Shown here: one piece after another, positions 1 through 13,400 of the stretch | Position numbering within the stretch: position 1 is the stretch's first letter | How the letters are laid out: each line of letters begins with the position of its first letter | Assembly: GCA_015227615.1 (NCBI GenBank) | Contig: JAALGZ010000019.1 | Span: 372,001-436,000, forward strand | Length of the DNA stretch: 64,000 bases | Origin: Labyrinthula sp. Ha | Taxonomy: Eukaryota; Sar; Bigyra; Labyrinthulida; Labyrinthulaceae | Reading direction: 5' to 3' | Position numbers and translations under genes: made by a program | The notes under the pieces: model-generated | What the model was told of the DNA's origin: nothing | The model's database searches: none | What the model saw: the letters and a program-made list of their open reading frames with translations, nothing else

Positions 1-218
1 CCCCTCACTCCCCTCCAGTAATGCTCAAATCTGTCTGCCTACTAAAGACCGATATTTCAGTCCGACCTCCACAAGCACCCATGAAACCGTATTAGTTAAC
101 GGCTTTGCTAAATAGTTGTTGCGAGGAGCCTACAAATTTAAAAAAAAATGCTCTGTGTCCAATCCGGCCATGACAAAACCGTTAAAATAAGAGTTAAAAA
201 CCACAATTTCGGATAAAA

Positions 219-1976
219 ATGAGCATTGATTTGACAAAGTTTGCCGCAGAAATGATCCATGAGGCCGCTTCCGGACAAGATCAGACCCTTTTAGCAGTAA
301 CTAAACAGAATTTTGACCTTGAAAAGACCGAATTAACAAAAAAAGCGCACGTATTCAAGCTTCCTTGCAAACATTGCCCAAAAAAGATGACTTGGTATAG
401 TAAAAAAGGTTATACTGGTCTCTTGGAATAGCTGAAAACGCACTTAGACGAAGAAACTATCGAAAAACTAAAAGAAGAACATGCAAGAAAGCGCAGAAGA
501 AAAAGCAAAGACATTCTGAAGTTTATGAACATTGAAAAAACTGATGCTTTCAAGAAATCTATCGCTAACTTTTTGCTAACGAAGAATATGCCCTTGAGCT
601 TGTTGAGAACCGAAGAGTTTAAGAATATAAAGAATGCGGATAACCTCGTTAGCGAGAACATGATGAGAATTTATATGAAGCGCATGGAACACCTTTTTAT
701 AGAAAAGATCAAACAAGAAGTGGATTTAGAACTATTTTGTTTAATCATCGATGGTTGGGCTCACCAAGGTTACAGTTTTAATGGTGTTTATTTATGTTTC
801 GACAAGATGAAGAAGATGACGTTTCGCCTTCTTGGAGTGCTTCCTTTAGAAAAAGAAACCCAGAAAGCAAGTGACATTGTTCCTTTCCTGAAGAATTTGA
901 TGAACAAGTTTGCTCTTGATGAATCACTGCTGGTTGCTATTGTTGCCGACAGCACAAACACGAACAAAAAAGTTTGCAGAGATCTTGGAACGCAGTTTGT
1001 GGGCTGTCTAAGCCATCGTTTGGCTCTAGGTGTTAGAGCACTTATCAAATCAGAAACACCGTTATCCGAAGCTTTAGACAAAGTGAAGTTGCTTTTTCGC
1101 AAGATCAAGAAGTCAAAGAAATTAACAGCAGCTCTTGGAAATCTTACCAACAAGGTAGTTATTATTCCAAATGTGACGCGTTGGAGTGGAAAATTTGTTA
1201 TGATGAAAAGGTACCTTGAGATTTGGATGTTCTGTGCTCAGCTTGAAGATGATGAAATTCAAGATCTTATTTTGGGAGAGCGTGAAACAAGAACTCTGGG
1301 GAAACATGTTAAGTTTCTCGCTGTTTGCAACCGCTATACAGTTGCTCTTTAAAAAGGAAAGCTTAGCCTTGGTCAAGGAAAGAAAGTTGCATTAAATCTC
1401 CTAAGAGATGTCGATAATGATGATTTTTTGTTGAAGTATTTAGAAGATAATGCAAACATTTTGGCTGAGTTTGGTGCTTTTGAAACTGGAGTATTTAAAG
1501 TTTATTGGGAGGAAGAAGATAAGCTTGATGCAGCAGAAACAACGGCTTTGTCTAGATTAGTAAGAGAAAACTCTGAAGAAGAAACGAAGACTCAAACTGG
1601 TGATTTTGTGATCCCAGAGATTGCTTCTCAGAGAAGAAAAAGCAAAAAGAAGAGTGCCTTCGCAGATGTGAGCTTCATTCCGGCGACTTCGTGCAGTGTA
1701 GAAAGATTGTTTAGCCAATGCAAGCTGATTTTTAGTGACAAGAGGAATAGAATGGTGCCTAAAACTTTAAACAGACTTGCTTTTTTGAAGATGAATCAAG
1801 ATGAGTTGATGGATCGCAACATTCATTTTGCTATTAAAAAGCTAGTTCCAGGTTTCGGTAATAAGGAAGAAGACGAACAGATGGAGGAACAGAATGAAGA
1901 AGAAGAAAGAGAAGATTTGACACTGGGAGTAGTTTGTTCTTGTGATAAGGAGGTGCATAGCGATGACGAAACTTAA
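219..1976 (+). mobile_element. Broken hAT-superfamily DNA transposon transposase
   Basis: One frame runs 586 codons from the ATG and is interrupted by two in-frame stops, a TAG near 429 and a TAA near 1350. There is no frameshift. Domains in order: a BED-type zinc finger (CKHC near residue 50, with LKTHL after the first stop); an RNase H-like core with the first Asp at about codon 178 (LIIDGW) and the second at about codon 244 (VADSTN); the C-x2-H motif (CLSHRLAL); a TRW motif; and the C-terminal hAT dimerisation region (CSVERLFSQCKLIFSDKRNRM). The Asp spacing of 66 is close to that of characterised hAT transposases. Both stops sit where a Gln codon (CAG or CAA) would be natural, which fits C-to-T decay, because host genes use TAG and TAA as true stops. 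The coding part is GC-richer than its surroundings. I could not find terminal inverted repeats or an 8-bp target duplication; the left end may lie outside the window. Confidence 0.9.
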
Positions 1977-4900
1977 GATTTAAGGGTTTTAATAAGTTTT
2001 ATCTTTTCTTCATATAAATACATATTACTGTGTAAAAGTTTAGCACTAACTTAACCTTCTGGCCTATATAACTCTTGAGACTAAGGTGCATTTCAGATAG
2101 AAAGAAGCAATGATATTATTGAGCAATTTGCGTGTGATCCCGGGGACCTTTGGTATTTCTCACGCTTGTAGAACTCCCGCAACTTTTTTCTCAAATTCTA
2201 GCGTCCTCACAATAATCCAAGGAAAAGCTTGAATCAACCAAATCCATAGAAATCCATTTGAGCATCACGACTCTCCACTCGGTTCTTGATGAAGATGATG
2301 ACAGATTCAAATCTTTTCACATGGCCTTAATACAGCAACATTAAAATTCGTGTAGAGGTTAATAAAGCATCCTTGGGACAACATAATTGAAATTTTAATA
2401 TCTTAAATTTCGAACGCGAGAATTGAGAGGATGTCGATGTGGGTTGAAATAAAAAGAAAATGTTAAAGTAAAGCGTCTTTTATCCAAACTTAAAAACTTT
2501 TTCTCTCAACATGAAACTTTAACTTGAATCCTAACTTCACCATCTTTATTTTACGTTTTCCTAATCCTTGAATTGTTTTTGCCCTTTTTCTTGGTGTAAT
2601 GTTTAACCCATTTTTTGAAAATTTACATCATCCAGCTAAAAAACTTTCTATTTCCTCTATCTACTGTTCACTCAATCCTAATTTATTTTTTTGAACTCTT
2701 TATATGTAAAATATCCCCATTCTATCTTAATCGGTACTTATGATATATTTTTGAAGTTAGCCTGATGCACTTTTAAAATATCTGTTTCATATCGTTGAAA
2801 GATATATTTTTCGCTCAAGCATGTTTCTATTGCTCAAATTGCGATCACCTGATTCACAGTTGGTTCTTCCAATTTCTTTTGCGATCTAACGGCCACTCTT
2901 TGTGTTCTGTGATTTCATTTTTTGTGGTTTGTTTTTTCCGAACAGTTTCTTGGGCAACTCAGACTTGGGACAAAGAGAATTTGGGATATCTAACTCCGAA
3001 GTTAAGAAATTGTAATTGGTCAACAAAAAATATATCTGAAATATAAACTCTTAGAAATACAAGAATTGCATTCATTACCCCAAGTTTCGTTATGAGAAGA
3101 TTCATGTGCTATTCATCTAGATAGAGTGTATTCTGTGGTTTTAGGATGTTCAAGTGTTGCTCTCCTCTAAGTACAACTTCAGAGAGAGAAGGCGAGTGGT
3201 ATCATGTACCAAGACATTATTCCGAACCAGGTCCTATTTCCAATGATATAAAGAGATTAACACAGTAAAACGAATTTTGTTTTGCCTACTTAAATTGCGC
3301 AAAGCAGTTTCCTCTTATTGTTACCTTGGATTCTTGAATAATCAGTCCCAAAAGTATTATTCACGAGGCTTTGAGCTCCAAAATTCAGAATTAACACGGA
3401 ATGAGAAAACCAACAGAAAAAAAATAAGTATGCAAAACATAATTGATATAAGCTTTAAAGCAATACAGATTCTCCTGAAAACAGGTATTCTCAAGATCAC
3501 CTGCATAAGCTGTAAGATGTCAGGAATACTAGACATTAAATGTCGATTGAGATGGCGATTATGAATGAGATCAACTAGTAAATAACGAGTAACAACCAAA
3601 GAAAAGAGGAAAATTCAATTTGGCTTGACACATGCACTGACTCAGAAGACGCGGAGAAAAGTTTTGGCAACTGATTTATTCAAGTCCTGATCTTCGAATA
3701 AAGAGAAAGTCTTATGGCATGGCACCCCTAGCGACTAACGGCAATCAAGTTTCTGATTGAGAAAATTTTGCCATTTTGTATAAGTATAAATTCCAGTTAG
3801 AGTTTAAACACGCTGACATTAGAAAAGACTTGTTTGATCGGGGTTAATCTCGGTTTTCTATGCTCATTTTTATGCGAGTTGGAAGACAATCACCCGGGTG
3901 AGATAGCATAAGAAAACAATGTACTCTGTTTTGTATTTATTTCCTGTTTCATGAAAGATATCATTACGAGAAAAACTGTGAATTTAAATCTACCTAAAAA
4001 CTATATTTGTACCTGAACGCCGTTTGGACATTTATGTCACCATATCAAGAAAATGAAACCCCAGAATAAGAGAAAACAAAACCATACAACATCAAGTAAC
4101 ATAAAAATGCAGCATCGAATTAATTTTTTTACTAATTCTCATCTTTACTCTAAGAAAATAAATTATTTTTCAGAGTCCTATAAAGAAATCCATAGAATGG
4201 CGATCTCAGCATAGCTTTATTATTCCGTGGTTCAAGAATGATAAACGATACAGGAGGTTTAAAGCTACATGGCTTTAATTCTGGATCAATAAAAGCATAA
4301 AGCCGGTCGCATCCATACCGAATGAGAACATCACAACCAGATATACTTAAGTTACACCAGAAAATGCCCTCGAAAGAGTTAAATTATTTTTCATGATATT
4401 TTCCCCATTGAGTTAACCCTCTTCTATCATCACTGCCTTACTTAGATCAGTGCCCAGAGTAGAAGAAACTTGTTGATTCACGTATATTAATCTCATAATT
4501 TTCATGCATCGCCTCTATTATACCAACCGGATTCGATTTTTATTATATCTTCTACAGGAACATTGTTATAACAATAGCACCTTATAAAGTCAGTGATTAA
4601 TATTAGACAAGGTTAGAACTATCTTACTCCCAGTGCCAAAATCAGGTAGGTTGATACTCTTAGTACAAAATACCATCTTACATCAGAAGAAATTAGAGTT
4701 ATGGCAGCAATATATAGTGGAAGACCGAATTAAAAAATCTTATTAAGAGATATGAAGTCATTCTAAACCTTCAGCATTGAGAGTTGTGGTATAGAGCCGA
4801 ACTAGATATATCTAAAGCCAATGTGAATATGAATATCTTTTTTCGGATTTAAATACCTCAATCTAGTCATTCTAAATTAAAATGCTTTGAGAAGATAAAA

Positions 4901-5715
4901 AAATCTGAAAAATAAATTTAGTATGTCTACGTTTTTTGTTTATTTATATACAAAATAGCTAGTTTCATATGGTTGACCCCTTTTATATGTAATTTACTCT
5001 ACCTAGGATCATTCTGAATAACCAAAGTTAATAATGCTGTGAATTCTATGATTTTGCATTTTATATCTGAAAAATGAATAAATGAAAAGCAGCTATATCT
5101 GTAGCAAAAAGGTAAACACGACCAAGAGCATATTTAAATTAGCCTATTTATCATTATATAAAATTCCAAACCGGTAAAACTGACTACTTTTTAGGGCTTA
5201 GAGTCAAGAAACAGTGGTTATATTACCTTGATGCATGTTAGATTATTTGAATACTGCGGATATTCAGCTCTATGTGTTCGCAGATGAAGTTACATTGAGG
5301 GCAAACAGTTTCACTAAGGGTTGGTGCTGCCCATAAACTCAAGAGATGGGGAACTAGAGCATAGGATAAGATAGGATTCCACTATTAGCAATCTACTACT
5401 TAGAGCAGCTTTGTCAAGTTAATTATTTGTTATTCACATTTGCTGTCGGAAAATTGAAATAGATAATGTTAATCATGTAGTGAAGATCAAAGAAAGCTAC
5501 CGATTTATAGATAAATTAAATCTCATTACAGTCAACCCAGAGACCTTTTAACCCAAGAAAAATGCTAATCTGCTTAATTCTATAGTTTTTGCTTCACATC
5601 CGGAGAATATAAATATTTTATGTCTTAAACTTTATTCGGTGTATTTCCGAGAAGGTAAAGATAATACATTATCATATTATAATTCTCACAATACTAAAAC
5701 TATATTCTAGCACTT
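1977..5715. other. Gap: AT-rich DNA with no supported gene
   Basis: The stretch just after the transposase may hold the 3' untranslated part and right end of the hAT element, but no terminal repeat is visible. The rest is AT-rich with short open frames at 2795-3046 and 3277-3564 that lack recognisable motifs. I see no RNA gene or repeat array. Confidence 0.5.
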
Positions 5716-7431
5716 TCATAGCTTATACTGCGGATTTTTTGAAGTTCTTATTTCGCTTAAAGATATTACTGAGGAATATCCTGGACTTTTTAAAACATTG
5801 GGTGTTGGTTTCAAAAATTCTGGTGTCAATGTTAAACCTTTATTTTCAGATTGAGGAAAAGGTGTAGATAATACTCTTGTACCAGATTGAGTAGTTTGGT
5901 TGTTAGCTTCAGTATTTTCTTCTCCTGTTTCTTTGTTTAATGTAGATAATCTCTTACTTGGTCCTGCAATTCCTTTAATTAAACAAGCTGTCATTAATAA
6001 TCGAGTACCAATTAATAAACGAGCAAAACCGACAAATGTACAAAGTCTTAATCGAATTGAATCATCAAATTCACCAAATGTTACCATTCTATCTACCAAA
6101 AAATATTGTTGGAAAGCAACTATGAAAAAAAGAATAAAATATCTTTGAAGCCATAGACTTAAATGGGATGCCATAAGTAAAGTTCGTCTTGATGCATTAT
6201 CTGCTGCAAGACTATTTGCTTCAATATAAGCAACAAGACCATATCCTGTAAATTTAGTCAAAAGGGAAAATTTTGGAGGTGTAGTTAGATTTCCAAATGA
6301 AGACTGTCTTATTTTACTTTCAATTGTTTGAATAATATTTCCAACAAATAAACTATTTGCTGTGAAAAAAAAGAAGCCAATAATTGCATCGAAAATAAAA
6401 AATATATTAAATATTTCTTGTACTAAAGATTCAGGTCTTAGTAGAAATATTTGAGCTACAATAAAAGAAATACTACAGAAAATAAGAGAAAAATAAAACC
6501 CAGCACCTTTAAAGAAATTTTCACCGGAGATAAATCGAAAACATTTGAGAAGAATATTATTGCTTGCTTTCCAAGATAAAAGAAAACATTTATTTCCAAG
6601 AAATGCCCAATAATACGCTGAAATTAAAGTTCCAAAAAACAATAGATTTGTTTGAAGTCCTGCTAAGAAAAAAGATATATCGCTTTTATATTTTCCTCCA
6701 GATATCCAAACAAATCCGTCAACTGTGCTTAAATTAAAAAACCCAATAACCGCAAAAAGAAACAATGTCCACAAGAAAAAATTTAAGATAAATCTTCTTG
6801 GTTTTGTTCCTTCATTTCTTGTTATTTTCCTTAATGAAGAAACAACTAAAGAAACATTCCAAAATATAATCACCATTAAACCAGCTTGAAAAACTAACTC
6901 AATATAAACGTAACACGTTTCGTGTGGATTATCATCAGCACAATTATTTATTTGAAGAGTAATGTTTTCTTGAGTTTGTGCAATTCTTAAAAAAACACCA
7001 CCAAAGAATTCAAGATTTGTGTCTAGAAAAGGAATTTTGCTGTCGTTTTTTTTATATCCTATGTGGGATCTAAACATTGGTAATCCAGCTGGTCTTGGTT
7101 CACTATTAAGTATAGCTATTGCACCTAGATCTTCTAAATTTGTATACGCTTCTTCTTCAAAACATCCAAAGCTTTGAAGAAATGTTGGAATAATAATTAA
7201 TCCTGTCAAATTTCTTTCAAATGAAGAAGAATCACAAGGATTTTCTGTTGGAAATAGTAAAGTAGCTTGTGCTTCAATTTCACATGTTGCTGAAAAATCT
7301 CCCATTAGCTCAGAAAACCTTGTTGTGGGAAAAGGTCCAATAGTTTGTCCTATTTCAGTAAAGGTTACAAAAACTTCTGAGACGGCTATTGTAAAGAGAT
7401 CAAGAAGGAATAAACTATAAAGTTTTATCAT
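5716..7431 (-). CDS. Secreted-domain plus seven-transmembrane receptor-like protein, copy A
   Basis: The 571-residue protein starts with a signal peptide (about residues 1-18). A luminal or extracellular domain of about 170 residues follows, with conserved cysteines (TCEIEAQATLL, NPCDSS, SFGCFEE, NNCADD). Then come seven hydrophobic segments and a polar C-terminal tail of about 85 residues. The ectodomain stretch around GCFEEEAYTNLEDLGAIAIL resembles a degenerate protease-associated (PA) fold; that is inference. The membrane part carries GTKPRRFIL, GNKCFLLSWKASNN and QIFLLRPES, all shared with the paralog at 16264-17976. The overall plan, a disulfide-rich lumenal domain plus 7TM, resembles GPCR or GOST-type sorting receptors, but I recognise no named family. 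The ATG is well placed before the signal peptide and the stop is TGA. It is a single exon. A GGTAACT element lies roughly 30 bp before the start, and the paralog has the same element at a similar distance. Confidence 0.9.
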   Translation of the reverse strand: MIKLYSLFLLDLFTIAVSEVFVTFTEIGQTIGPFPTTRFSELMGDFSATCEIEAQATLLFPTENPCDSSSFERNLTGLIIIPTFLQSFGCFEEEAYTNLEDLGAIAILNSEPRPAGLPMFRSHIGYKKNDSKIPFLDTNLEFFGGVFLRIAQTQENITLQINNCADDNPHETCYVYIELVFQAGLMVIIFWNVSLVVSSLRKITRNEGTKPRRFILNFFLWTLFLFAVIGFFNLSTVDGFVWISGGKYKSDISFFLAGLQTNLLFFGTLISAYYWAFLGNKCFLLSWKASNNILLKCFRFISGENFFKGAGFYFSLIFCSISFIVAQIFLLRPESLVQEIFNIFFIFDAIIGFFFFTANSLFVGNIIQTIESKIRQSSFGNLTTPPKFSLLTKFTGYGLVAYIEANSLAADNASRRTLLMASHLSLWLQRYFILFFIVAFQQYFLVDRMVTFGEFDDSIRLRLCTFVGFARLLIGTRLLMTACLIKGIAGPSKRLSTLNKETGEENTEANNQTTQSGTRVLSTPFPQSENKGLTLTPEFLKPTPNVLKSPGYSSVISLSEIRTSKNPQYKL

Positions 7432-10400
7432 ATTACTTTTCTTTATTCAGTGCTTTTTAATAGTTACCAAAGAGAAACCATATAAGTTATACTCTTACTC
7501 CGAAAAAAAGGTACCTCCGAGTGCTGGAAGCAATATGGGATTAATTTTTCCAATAAGTAAATATCGCAAAATATTTATTCGCCAGATACCACTTTTCTAT
7601 CTTTTGAACGTAGGAAACTAGTCGAAGTTGTTTCATTTTACTCTTGTTTAAATTGGTAAGGATTTCATTTTTTGGTAAATCTACAATATGTAAATGAAAA
7701 AAAAAACTCTTATTGATATTAACGTTACGTCACGTTATGGACTTTGGTTCAAATTTTGTTCCATATAAAAAATGGAATATGTATTGTACACATTGTTCAA
7801 GATATTTATTCCTTGATATTTCCATTGAAAGGTGTTAGTTTGTTTTTTTTTAAGTTTATTCATAGGCGGTTTTGAATCAAATAAAAATAGAATTCTGTAT
7901 GATATGATTTTTGGGTTTTGCATGATCTTGTGATAAGACTCAAGGTTAAGGCTTGGGTATAAAGCTATAGAACACAACAGGTTCCCTTGTACTTTATTAA
8001 AACAAAGCTTTAACTTTTTCTTCTAAGTTTAAAACCTGAAAAAAACTATAAAATACTGGTAGCTCACATATGGACATATACCCAACATATACAATACCAA
8101 GTAGGTTTTTAGAACAATGGAATTTTTTATACAAGCATATATAAGTTTTGCTAGTCCACAACTACACATTGGGTTAAAGAATTTCCACCGTTTTTCAAAC
8201 ATTGTATCAACTACAAAATTTCCAGAAATGCTATATTTTGTGAAAAAGTGATTTTACGTTCCATTTGAAAAATAGAATTCCAGTAAATTCCAATTAATAA
8301 TTGCCAATAAGAGTATATAAAAAGTAGTGTTTGTCGAGTTCAGGATCAGTTTTGTTCGTTAGAGTGTTTTAAATCACATGATTTAATTGGTTAAATCATA
8401 TTTTGGTGAATTATGAATCACAAGAATACTTGAACGAAATTAAGAACACATATACAAAAAAAAAATCCAAGCAAAGGTCAGAAGAACAAAAAAGAAAATT
8501 TACACAAAACAAAGAATTTAGATTGCAGTTGGATCGTGTAGAATTCTATTTCACCTGATCAAATGATAGGGGTGAAAAATGTAGGATGCAGGACCATTTA
8601 AGGTTTGTAAGAAGAGTTCTCACTGCTTTTCGAAGGCTGATGTACAGAAAAGATTTGGTTCAGATAGTAGAAAACTCCAGATATGTAAAATTACAGGTAG
8701 AAATAACAAATAAAGTCATTTTGAAGTGAACATTAAGTTTGATTTTGCAAGAAAAGTCTAGGTTTTCATTGCATTTATCCGAATTCGCCTTGGATAATAA
8801 GTTAAAAACTGAGGCACATATAAAAAGTATATTCTTGAGCTCAGTAACGATTGAATTTGGTTTATCAATATACCTTGAAAGACAAAGTCAACTTGCAGCA
8901 ACGCAAAATCGGGTTTATTAAGAGAATTCGCTGGCATTTTGTCCGACAAGGAATTGATTAACACAGAAATGAAGAAGTAAAAAGTGCACAGGAAGGTACA
9001 GGAGATACAACCAAAGATGTGTTAATGTAAGGTGATTAAATGTGTATGACCACAAGTGGAAACCTAATATTTTCTTCAACAAAACTACAACTGATCGAGC
9101 GCAATTTAGTTGATTTACCTTTGAAGAAAAAATATCTGGAGACATCTTGCAGGTATCAATTTCAACTGTATTCAAATAGATTTAACACACGATATTTTGT
9201 ATTAAAAGATGCTGGTTATGATTCCTGTACATTTAGATTATCTCATAAGTAGATTTTTTGACTGTACTTTTATGGAGACCGAGAAAACCACAGATGTTAT
9301 CAAGCGCCTCAAAATACTTACCTTGGGAAATGCAAGTATGTTCATAGGCGTTGGCTCCTTAGCTTTGGTCGAGTGGCTGAAGAGCTACATGTGATGTATA
9401 TGCAGTTTGATAAGCATTTCTTAGCATCTCCTGGATCTTGCAGCAAGTCGTTATCCGGGGAGGATTTTACCATTTTATGCAGAAGTGTACACATAGCGAT
9501 GTTTGAAACTGTTTTACCTCACTCAGATTTGGTTCCTATTACCAAGGATCTCTCAAGAAATCTTTGCAATAATAACGAGCGAAACTTAATTCTATAATAA
9601 TAAAATAGAAAAATACCTTGTGCTCTCAGTTTAGTCAGACGAAATTGGCTTTTTCAAAGGAAGCCGCCCGACAAGTAAAGTCCATGCATAGTAAGTTTGT
9701 AGCTAAAGAAAACTTAAGAAAATAACAAAAAAGAGGACTTTTGACAAATTATTAACCTATCACGATGATCTTGTTAGGCAGCATGAACCAAAACACTTGA
9801 ACAAATTCAAAAGGTTCACTCGTAAATATGCAGCAATATCAGATGAGATGCTTTAACATCTTCAAGTTGGAAATGGTGAAGTTTATAAGTGCTCTATTCA
9901 AATAGAAAGGTCCGAAACTGCATATGAAGCTTTTTTGCCTGGTAATATAAAATAAAATACATCGCGAAATATTGTGAGAAAACTCAAAATAGTTTTCTTA
10001 CATTTTAATTATCGGATTGGATTAGCATACATATTTCTTGTAGACACTTTTGGAGAATATGGATTAAGAAACAGTGGTCCATATTTGACAAGACATTTCT
10101 TCCTGCAGGGTGTGAATATGAAGACCATCATATGACAAATCTGTAAAAATTGTAGGCTTTTTGTATTAGTGTCTAAAGTAATGAATCTCATGTTTCATAT
10201 TTGGAGCTTTAGAAGCTTGAAGTCTGCAACTAAATCTTTTTTAGAATATCCAAGGCTTGTGTGGGAGTAATAAATGCTTTGCTACTAGATTTCTCATTCA
10301 AGAAAAATTTAGGAAGTTATTTGCTGCAGCCCCAATGATGTGGGTTTTATTAAGATAAAATGCAAATATTGTGTTTCAAGAACATTCTGATCATGAGAAA

Positions 10401-13400
10401 AATCTTTCACAAGACTCGGCACTGAATGCAGAAGCGCCCGTCAGAGGAAAGTAAAAGTTCAAAGGATAGATTGGGTAAAATTCTTCGAGTTTAAACTTCG
10501 GTTCCTCGTCTCAAATAAAACTTTACCTTTACTCCTTAGCTTTAATCTTTGGTTGTGTATTTTTCTTCCCCTGAGTTTTCTGCTTTTAAAACCATACACA
10601 TACATTGGACCTTTATGTTTTAAGCCCCATGCCCTAATAACATCCCTTGTTTTAAATATATATTTTTAATGAAAGCCATAAAACACCTTAAAAATTATTA
10701 AAGAATTTTTTGCATTGAAGTTTTAAACCAAAGTATACATACTTTAAATTAAATTCGTAACTCTCAACAATCTCAATACATATGACACACCGTCACCCTC
10801 CCCTCCCAACTAGAAAAATAAAAAAAAAACTATGAAATCAATCATAAAATAAGAGAAATTATTTTAAGAGGAAAATTTTCCGAGTTTCGAAGCTAGAAAA
10901 TACATTTTCGAAATTATCAACCCCGCCTCATGTATGTTTCGTTACTGGTATCACTAAGCGATTATAAGTGTATTTCATTTTTTCAGCCATATACTTCTAC
11001 ACTACCTTCTTCAGTAATTATAGAAATATATTGGAAAGATCTGTTCTCTATACTCATCCTCTAAGTAAATAATATTTGCTCTTAGGTGTACCCACAGTTT
11101 AACCAAACAGTCTGTTATCTTAGCTATACATATTATCTGACAACTATAGAATAACTTGTACAAGACCAAAACTTAAGAGAGCTCAGATCACCTCCATAGA
11201 AACCTTTATTTATATGTTGTTGTTGTTTTCAACTTAAAATTTATTGACATTATTAATTAATGTTCTTATTTAAATATTTACATTTCTCTTGCCAATTATA
11301 GTTCGAACATGAGCATTCCTTAATTTTTATCCTAAGTGGGGATTCCTCGTCTTCTCCTTAAACTCAGTTCTGTGATATAGATGTGGCAGAAATTAAACCC
11401 TTAACTGATTATAAGACTGGACCCATAATATTTCGTTAACTCATGATAAGAATAACAGTATATTGGTTTCTCTGTATATGATCGATTATATCTTAGGTGT
11501 TTTACTTTGTATTATTATTATTCCTTTAGCGGTTCTTCATTTAGCTGTATATACTTTTCTACCTGATTTAAATTTTGATTTAGACTACATCAATTCAATT
11601 TTGATTGATTTGAAATGACCCCACAAGAACTGTGACATCAAAATGCCAAAATGAAAGACATATTTGCTCAGTTTAGAACTCTTTCAAAGTTGGTAATGTC
11701 TAATTAATGAATAAGTGAAATACCAGGAATTTGAAATATATGAAATGGAATGAAAAAAGAAACATGTAATGGAACTTAACCTTTCTAATAATAAAAGAAG
11801 ACCTGTAATTTGCTTAATACTAAATATTGGAAAAGAGGGAAATCTTAATTTTCCATTAATGTGGATGGGTTTGAGAAAATATTAGAGATTAGAAACATGT
11901 TGTCTTAAGTTTTTTTCCATTTTAAACCATTTTAGTCACCATACCTAATGTAACTTAGATTATATTGCACAAATTAAATAAGGGGTAACTCTCCTCTCGT
12001 GAATGCTTCTGTGTTTTGCTTAGGTTCAAAGTACCTAAAGTAGATTAGCAGAGGTATACGTGATATATCATTTTCCTATAGGAAATCTTACAGGTGCAAA
12101 GTCACAAAAGGTTTTCAAGAATGAATAGAAAGTTTCTTAATAAACTAGCTCAAAGTGGTATTGCTTACAGAAAATATTCTTTTCTAAAACTAAGGTAAAT
12201 TTGATTATATTTTTTCAAGATATTTCGGATTAAGTTCACAGCAAATTTCAGTTATCTACTCATGTCACAACGACGTCCGAATCGGGAAGTATATATCAAA
12301 ATAGAATCCCGACATGGCTTCAAAACAGGGTTTCTATATCCATTATTTAACCTACTTCCATAAAAAAATGAAAATTCTTTAAACAAATATAAGTGGAAAT
12401 GTTTTCTTATACAATTACTACTACTAATTATGTATAAAAACTCCTTTATTATGGTATTTTGTTGAAACAACATATTTCTATATTAATTACTGCAGTCATT
12501 TCTTAAGTACCAGTAACTCATATCTTTTCTTCAGCTTATATTTGTTTTGCTTGATGTCATTAAAGGTAGCTATGTGCTATGAGATATCAAAGATTGGTAC
12601 GGATCAAACCCAGCTCTGACCGATTCATTGACAAGGATGTGTAAGAAATCATTTTATTCTTTATCCGTTGATAAAGTTTAGCTGTTCTGCCATATATGTA
12701 AGAAAAACGATTTTACTGAACATTATAGTAATAACATGTTTTTGTATTCATACTGTTACGTATATTAATACATACCGATCCATCCACCAAACTTTATTGT
12801 CTAATTATTAGCGACCAGTTTTGTATCAAAGAGCGTTCGAAGCAACGATCTTCAATATATCGTAAGTCCAAGTTCTTTCTCTGTCTCTTATTTAGGATAT
12901 CAAATTGGGAAATATACTTACGAGATCTTAAAAAGAGAGTTTTCTTATGTATACTGTACAAATAAGTTGAAGCGTTAAATATATCCTTAATATAAATACC
13001 GAAACAGTTCAATGTACAACTTTTGAGCTGTGCTTAATATATGTATGTATATATATATATATATATGTTTGGGAATTGCACAGAAAGGATGTTCTGTGAA
13101 GAATTCTGTTTTTTTCAGGAACTAAAATTTAATTTTTGGTAGGAAGAACAACTAAATCACCTTTTGTATAAAATTTGGCATTATTAATCTTCATTTTATA
13201 TATCTCTATCTTAGTCGTATTATCCTTTAACAGATTACTAGAAAAGTACCCTTCTCCTGAAACTTAACCACTGTGCTTAGTAAAATAGTTACATATAGTC
13301 TAGGTATAAACGGTTAGAAAATAAAACATGAATGTTTCGAGTCAGTTAATGGTGGTTAATTAGCAAAACATTTTTTCCAATGAGTCTGTATTTGCTAAAA

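Noticed and set aside
788-1376. Minus-strand frames inside the hAT transposase
   Set aside because: They are antisense shadows of the transposase reading frame.
219-1976. Alternative genetic code (TAA/TAG as glutamine) from the transposase stops
   Set aside because: BipA ends at TAG and the TTL-like gene at TAA exactly at the family ends, and all clear host genes avoid internal TAA/TAG.
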